DNA of 8,733 nucleotides from Pseudomonadota bacterium. GTDB lineage: Bacteria > Pseudomonadota > Alphaproteobacteria > Rhodobacterales > Rhodobacteraceae. The position numbers and the translations under genes are program-made. The notes beneath the pieces are model-generated. The model saw only the letters and a list, made by a program, of their open reading frames with translations, was not told the DNA's origin and made no database searches. Where the stretch lies: NCBI GenBank assembly GCA_022573605.1, contig JACZTQ010000130.1, positions 1 to 8,733 on the forward strand, read 5' to 3'. Within the stretch, counting starts at the first letter, position 1. Each line of letters begins with the position of its first letter. This document shows, piece after piece, positions 5,912 through 8,733 of this stretch.

Positions 5912-6682
5912 ATGCGCGGGATCGAGAACCACTCATCGCCGAATTTCGGACCGCGCCGGGGCGTGGCGGCGCCGGACATGGTGGTGCTGCACTACACCGG
6001 CATGGACACCGCCGCGGCCGCGCTCGGCCGGCTGACCGATCCGGCCAGCGAGGTCAGCGCGCATTACCTCGTCGACCTCGACGGCCGGGTGGTGCGGATG
6101 GTCGGCGAGGAGATGCGGGCCTGGCATGCGGGGCCGGGGTCGTGGGGCGGCGTGGCCGACATCAATTCGCGCTCGATCGGCATCGAGATCGTCAATCCGG
6201 GCCGCGAACTGGGCTATCCGCCGTTCCCGGAGCCGCAAATCGCGGCGCTGGAGGCGCTGCTGGCGGAGCTCTCGGCGCGCCGCGCGATCGCCCCCGAGCG
6301 GGTCGTCGGTCACGCCTGCGTGGCGCCGGGACGCAAGGGCGACCCGGGCGAGAAGTTCGACTGGCGCCGGCTGGCGCGGCGCGGGTTGTCGGTCTGGCTC
6401 GATCCGGAACCGGTGGCGGCCGGGCTGGCGGAGGCGGGCGAGGCGGAGGCGGGCCGGTTCCAGGCCGCGGCGCGGCGTTTCGGCTATGGCGTGCCGGGCG
6501 GCGGCGCGTGGTGCGCGCCGACCCGCGCGGTGTGGCGCGCCTTCCTGATGCGGTTCTTGCCGTTCGACGCGGAGGCGCCGCCACATCTGGCCGGGATCGC
6601 GCATCTTGAGCGGCTTGCCGCGCGCTGGCCCTGCATGACCGGGGCGGCTCCGGCACTTGACCCTGCCCGCCCGACCCCCTAG
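5912..6682 (+). CDS. N-acetylmuramoyl-L-alanine amidase, AmpD/Amidase_2 family
   Basis: Zinc amidase that cleaves the bond between N-acetylmuramic acid and L-alanine in peptidoglycan or its turnover products. From the ATG at 5912 (256 aa): the SPNFGPRRG opening typical of alphaproteobacterial members (residues 9-17), zinc ligand His27 in VVLHYT, AHYLV (50-54), WHAG (71-74), IGIEI with Glu92, and the catalytic block GHACVAPGRKGDPG (133-146) with His134, Lys142 and Asp144. The C-terminal ~90 residues resemble a weak peptidoglycan-binding region. No signal peptide is visible, so a cytoplasmic, AmpD-like recycling role is likelier than a secreted one. Oddity: GHAC stands where GHSD is usual; the zinc ligands themselves are kept. 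In-frame GTG 5900 and an ATG at 5861 lie upstream, but homologues as I know them begin near the SPNFGPRRG block. The stop codon overlaps the apparent rnpB promoter. Confidence 0.9.
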   Translation: MRGIENHSSPNFGPRRGVAAPDMVVLHYTGMDTAAAALGRLTDPASEVSAHYLVDLDGRVVRMVGEEMRAWHAGPGSWGGVADINSRSIGIEIVNPGRELGYPPFPEPQIAALEALLAELSARRAIAPERVVGHACVAPGRKGDPGEKFDWRRLARRGLSVWLDPEPVAAGLAEAGEAEAGRFQAAARRFGYGVPGGGAWCAPTRAVWRAFLMRFLPFDAEAPPHLAGIAHLERLAARWPCMTGAAPALDPARPTP

Positions 6683-6685
6683 GTC
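6657..6685 (+). promoter_or_regulatory. Candidate rnpB promoter inside the amidase 3' end
   Basis: TTGACC (6657-6662) matches the -35 at 5 of 6 positions and is followed after exactly 17 nt by TAGGTC (6680-6685), a poor -10. The predicted start, about 6691, coincides with the 5' side of the rnpB P1 helix, which supports the assignment. The -10 includes the amidase TAG stop. Confidence 0.5.
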
Positions 6686-6690
6686 CGGAC

Positions 6691-7096
6691 TGCGGATGGC
6701 CGGATGGCCGCGCGCCCCCGTCTTCGGGCGGGGCCGCGAGGAAAGTCCGGGCTCCACGGAGGCACGGTGCCGGGTAACGCCCGGCGGGGGAGGGGATCGA
6801 CCCCGAACCCCAGGGAAAGCGCCACAGAGAACAGACCGCCGGAGTTCACTCCGGCAAGGGTGAAACGGTGGGGTAAGAGCCCACCGCGCCCCCGGCAACG
6901 GGGGTGGCACGGCAAGCCCCACCGGGAGCAAGGTCAGATAGGGACGACAGGGCGTCAAGCCCGGGGCCGCCTCCGGTCCGTTGTCCGGGTGGACCGCACG
7001 AGGCCGCGGGCGACCGCGGTCCCAGATGAATGGCCATCTCCGCGCCGCCCTCCGGGGCTGCGCGGGACAGAACCCGGCTTACAGGCCATCCGCACT
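6691..7096 (+). ncRNA. rnpB: RNase P RNA, bacterial class A
   Basis: Catalytic RNA subunit of ribonuclease P, which removes 5' leaders from pre-tRNA. The hallmark GAGGAAAGTCCGGGCTCC is at 6738-6755. Further conserved blocks are AGGGTGAAACGGTG with GGGTAAGAGCCCACC (from 6857), GCAAGGTCAGATAGG (from 6928), CAGATGAATGGCCATC (from 7023) and ACAGAACCCGGCTTACAGG near the 3' end (from 7067). The ends are set by the P1 helix: TGCGGATGGCC (6691-6701) is the perfect complement of GGCCATCCGCA (7084-7094). About 405 nt is normal for the class. Exact ends are uncertain by a few nt. It lies between the amidase and the dcw cluster. Confidence 0.96.
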
Positions 7097-7128
7097 TCGA
7101 TCCCCTCGGTTTGCGCAATTTGCCTGTC

Positions 7129-7148
7129 GCCAAATGAAGTCATTTGGC
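7129..7148 (+). terminator. Hairpin downstream of rnpB
   Basis: GCCAAATG (7129-7136) and CATTTGGC (7141-7148) form a perfect 8-bp stem with an AAGT loop, 33 nt beyond the rnpB end. No T-run follows, so it is a possible processing or termination signal rather than a clear intrinsic terminator. Confidence 0.4.
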
Positions 7149-7179
7149 TCGAAATTGCTCGATACCGCACAAAAGATGA

Positions 7180-7207
7180 GGCCGGGAGGGAGTGATCCCG
7201 CCCGGCC
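7180..7207 (+). terminator. Second GC-rich hairpin after rnpB
   Basis: GGCCGGG-A-GGGA (7180-7191) pairs with TCCC-G-CCCGGCC (7196-7207): 11 bp around one A-G mismatch with a GTGA loop. It lacks a T-tract. It may back up the first hairpin in insulating rnpB from the downstream promoter. Confidence 0.4.
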
Positions 7208-7334
7208 CATCTCGGTCCCGTAAAACATGGAACCTGTGCTGTGTACGCGCGCCTGCACAGAGGGAGTGGCTGTGCAAGCAAAAAATAGTAAAACATATTG
7301 CGGTGTAAAATGGAAGCATTATCCGTAAAAAACC

Positions 7335-7364
7335 TTGCAGTGGTGTTTGGTCCCGTGATATACA
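7335..7364 (+). promoter_or_regulatory. Promoter of the mraZ leader / dcw cluster
   Basis: TTGCAG (7335-7340) and TATACA (7359-7364) are separated by 18 nt, a good match to a housekeeping promoter, and lie downstream of an A/T-rich stretch (about 7278-7332) that may act as an UP element. The predicted start is near 7371, three nt before a 13-bp hairpin. A GATTC site (GANTC, the CcrM methylation target) overlaps this start at 7367-7371. Confidence 0.65.
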
Positions 7365-7370
7365 CTGATT

Positions 7371-7549
7371 CCAGAGGCGCCCGCTGGCAACGAAAAAAAC
7401 AGGCAGCTTCATACAGGCATCAGCGGGCGCCTCGGACACACACTCGGACGTGACGAAAGCGGCAGACAGAATCCAGACACACGACAGGGTCGAGCCGGAC
7501 TGAGGGACAGGGGGCGGACTGATAGGCTAAAAGCCCGGTCCGCCCTTTC
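7371..7549 (+). ncRNA. upsM: UpsM-like small RNA from the mraZ 5' leader
   Basis: In Rhodobacter sphaeroides the dcw cluster is preceded by an unusually long leader that yields the sRNA UpsM by termination and RNase E cleavage under stress. This window has the same layout: promoter, a strong 5' hairpin, an intrinsic terminator, then mraZ. The 5' hairpin is a perfect 13-bp stem (7374-7386 with 7421-7433) around a 34-nt loop that holds an A-rich run and ACAGGCA twice (7399-7405, 7413-7419). The middle (7434-7510) is less structured. The RNA would be about 180 nt, close to UpsM. The assignment rests on position and structure, not sequence alignment; the ends are inferred. Confidence 0.7.
7511..7549 (+). 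terminator. Intrinsic terminator ending the leader RNA
   Basis: GGGCGGAC (7512-7519) pairs with GTCCGCCC (7538-7545), with an inner GGC/GCC pairing (7525-7527 with 7533-7535) and a TAAAA loop, followed by TTTC. The T-tract is short, which would allow partial read-through into mraZ 46 nt further on, as expected for a leader that also produces an sRNA. Confidence 0.7.
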
Positions 7550-7594
7550 ACGTTCCGGACCCCTGTCGCCGCTTTAAGCGACCAGTGTAACGCA

Positions 7595-8077
7595 ATGGGG
7601 TGGCGTGGGAAAGTGTTGAAGTTCTTTACCGGCAGTGCGACCCACAAGGTGGACGCGAAGGGTCGCGTCTCGCTGCCGGCGAGCTTTCGCAAGGTTCTGG
7701 AGCATTTCGAGTCGACCCATGTGGTCGTGGTGCCCCAGATGTATCATCCCGATTATCACGTGGCGATGTCGCAGGCCGGCCATCAAGCGATCATCAAACA
7801 GATCGAGGGATTCAAACTGAAAGGCGACAAGCGCGCCGCGCTGGGGCGCCACGTCATAACCAAAGCACAGCAAATCCCTTTCGACGACACCGGCCGGATG
7901 GTGCTTTCAAGCGATCTGCGTGAGCAGATCGGCCTCGACGGTGAAGTGCGATTTGCCGGTCAGGGTTCGTTCTTCGAACTCTGGGAACCGGGCAAGTGCG
8001 ACGCCTACGAGGACTCCCTGGTGGACCTTGGCGAGGATCTGGTGTCGTTGATCGAGCTCGATGGGCTGCACGGATGA
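7595..8077 (+). CDS. mraZ: Transcriptional regulator MraZ
   Basis: First gene of the dcw cluster; a DNA-binding protein of the SpoVT-AbrB fold that forms ring oligomers on the nucleoid and represses its own operon in E. coli. Two tandem AbrB-like halves are visible: FTGSATHKVDAKGRVSLPAS (about 11-30) with the DxKGR signature (20-24), and IPFDDTGRMVLSSDLREQIG (about 94-113) with DDTGR (97-101). The length is 160 aa, near the family norm. The start is not certain: ATG 7595 has no clear ribosome site and gives an extra N-terminal stretch (MGWRGKVL) before the conserved FFTGS block. TTG 7616, with GGGA 5 nt upstream, or GTG 7613, would start closer to where homologues begin. The stop overlaps the rsmH start (ATGA), so the two are translationally coupled. 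Control is likely through the leader terminator and possibly MraZ boxes at 7596-7616. Confidence 0.95.
   Translation: MGWRGKVLKFFTGSATHKVDAKGRVSLPASFRKVLEHFESTHVVVVPQMYHPDYHVAMSQAGHQAIIKQIEGFKLKGDKRAALGRHVITKAQQIPFDDTGRMVLSSDLREQIGLDGEVRFAGQGSFFELWEPGKCDAYEDSLVDLGEDLVSLIELDGLHG
7596..7616 (+). promoter_or_regulatory. Candidate MraZ-binding boxes over the mraZ start
   Basis: Pentamers read TGGGG-TGGCG-TGGGA-AAGTG from 7596. Two TGGGN units 5 nt apart match the E. coli MraZ operator rule, and AAAGTGT (7610-7616) matches the box described in Mollicutes. Unusually they lie over the start codon rather than at the promoter. The sequence also encodes protein if ATG 7595 is used, so this may be chance. 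Confidence 0.4.
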
Positions 8078-8733
8078 GCGCCGGCGGGCAGACGGCTCCG
8101 CCCGCGGCCCCGCACCTCCCCGTCCTGCTCGACGAGGTGATGGCGGCGCTGGCGCCGATCGCCGGCGGCATCTTCATCGACGGCACCTTCGGCGCCGGGG
8201 GCTACACCGGCGCCCTGCTGGAGCGCGGCGCGGCACGGGTCATCGCCATCGACCGCGACCCCGAGGCGCTGGCGGCCGGCGCGGCGCTGGCCGAGTCCTC
8301 CGGCGGCCGGCTGATCCTGGCCGGCGGGGTGTTCGCCGAGCTGGACCGGATCGCCGAGGCGCACGCGGCCGGGCCGGTGACCGGCGTGGTGCTGGATCTC
8401 GGCGTCTCGTCGATGCAGATCGATCAGGCCGGAAGGGGGTTCTCCTTCCTGCACGACGGGCCGCTCGACATGCGCATGGCGCAGACCGGCCCATCGGCCG
8501 GCGACCTGGTGAACCGGGCCGGCGAGCGCGGCCTGGCCGACATCATCCATCATTTCGGCGAGGACCGGGCGGCGCGGCGCATTGCCCGGACCATCGTCGC
8601 GGCACGGACGGCCGAGCCGATCACCCGGACCGGCCAACTCGCCGGGATCGTCGCCGGTTGCCTGGGGCGCCAGCGCCCGGGGCAGATCCACCCGGCGACC
8701 CGGACCTTCCAGGCCCTGCGGATCGCGGTCAAC
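8074..8733 (+). CDS. rsmH: 16S rRNA m4C1402 methyltransferase RsmH (5' part)
   Basis: S-adenosylmethionine-dependent enzyme (MraW) that methylates N4 of cytosine 1402 in 16S rRNA. The first 220 codons are present and open to the window edge; a full protein is about 310-340 aa. Motifs: HLPVLLDEV (14-22), SAM-binding DGTFGAGGYT (36-45), AIDRDPEAL (58-66), LDLGVSSMQ (107-115), GFSFLHDGPLDMRM (122-135), DLVN (144-147), FGEDRAARRIARTIV (161-175) and HPATRTFQALRIAVN (206-220). The ATG at 8074 overlaps the mraZ stop by the ATGA arrangement, and the conserved HxPVLLDEV block begins near residue 14 as in homologues. In dcw clusters ftsL and ftsI usually follow; they lie beyond the window. Confidence 0.96.
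   Translation, partial: MSAGGQTAPPAAPHLPVLLDEVMAALAPIAGGIFIDGTFGAGGYTGALLERGAARVIAIDRDPEALAAGAALAESSGGRLILAGGVFAELDRIAEAHAAGPVTGVVLDLGVSSMQIDQAGRGFSFLHDGPLDMRMAQTGPSAGDLVNRAGERGLADIIHHFGEDRAARRIARTIVAARTAEPITRTGQLAGIVAGCLGRQRPGQIHPATRTFQALRIAVN

Noticed and set aside
5546..5932. 128-aa minus-strand frame across the inverted-repeat element
   Set aside because: It would start inside the amidase coding region, runs through both the repeats and the structured interior, and is Pro/Arg-rich with no motif. The pairing explains the sequence better than coding does.
8005..8691. 228-aa minus-strand frame at the right end
   Set aside because: Antisense to rsmH, which carries the complete series of family motifs.

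Overview
The window is GC-rich DNA from an alphaproteobacterium, most likely a member of the Rhodobacterales (Rhodobacter/Paracoccus relatives). This rests on the gene order at the right end (AmpD-type amidase, RNase P RNA, a long mraZ leader, mraZ, rsmH), on the resemblance of that leader to the UpsM sRNA locus of Rhodobacter sphaeroides, and on the protein sequences. No database search was possible, so family names come from motifs.

Left part (1-5432) is an exopolysaccharide locus. The 5' end of an ExoY/WcaJ-type initiating sugar transferase runs leftwards off the window. A 700-bp non-coding, repeat-rich region separates it from a rightward pair: a fused Wzz/BY-kinase (1000-3201) and a PPP-family phosphatase (3218-3982). 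A convergent Wza-type outer-membrane export lipoprotein (5432-4017) meets the pair at a shared GC hairpin. Together the products would start the lipid-linked glycan (transferase), control polymer length and export (Wzz/BY-kinase), possibly reverse kinase phosphorylation (phosphatase), and carry polymer through periplasm and outer membrane (Wza-like).

Middle (5433-5911): the gap between the Wza-like gene and the amidase is almost filled by a 323-bp element bounded by 35-bp inverted repeats (34/35 identical) that both end in TTAA. Read as a single strand, it folds by eye into a four-way junction with no unpaired base at the junction: the terminal-repeat stem plus three arms. It has no convincing gene. 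It looks like a non-autonomous mobile element (MITE) or structured-RNA repeat; an invertible segment is a second possibility. This is the most unusual thing in the window.

Right part (5912-8733) is cell-wall and RNA housekeeping: an AmpD/Amidase_2 N-acetylmuramoyl-L-alanine amidase; rnpB, whose apparent promoter overlaps the amidase stop codon; two hairpins of unclear role; a clear promoter followed by an UpsM-like leader RNA ending in an intrinsic terminator; mraZ, with repeats resembling MraZ operator boxes over its start codon; and the first 220 codons of rsmH, coupled to mraZ by an ATGA overlap. This is the start of the dcw (division and cell wall) cluster.
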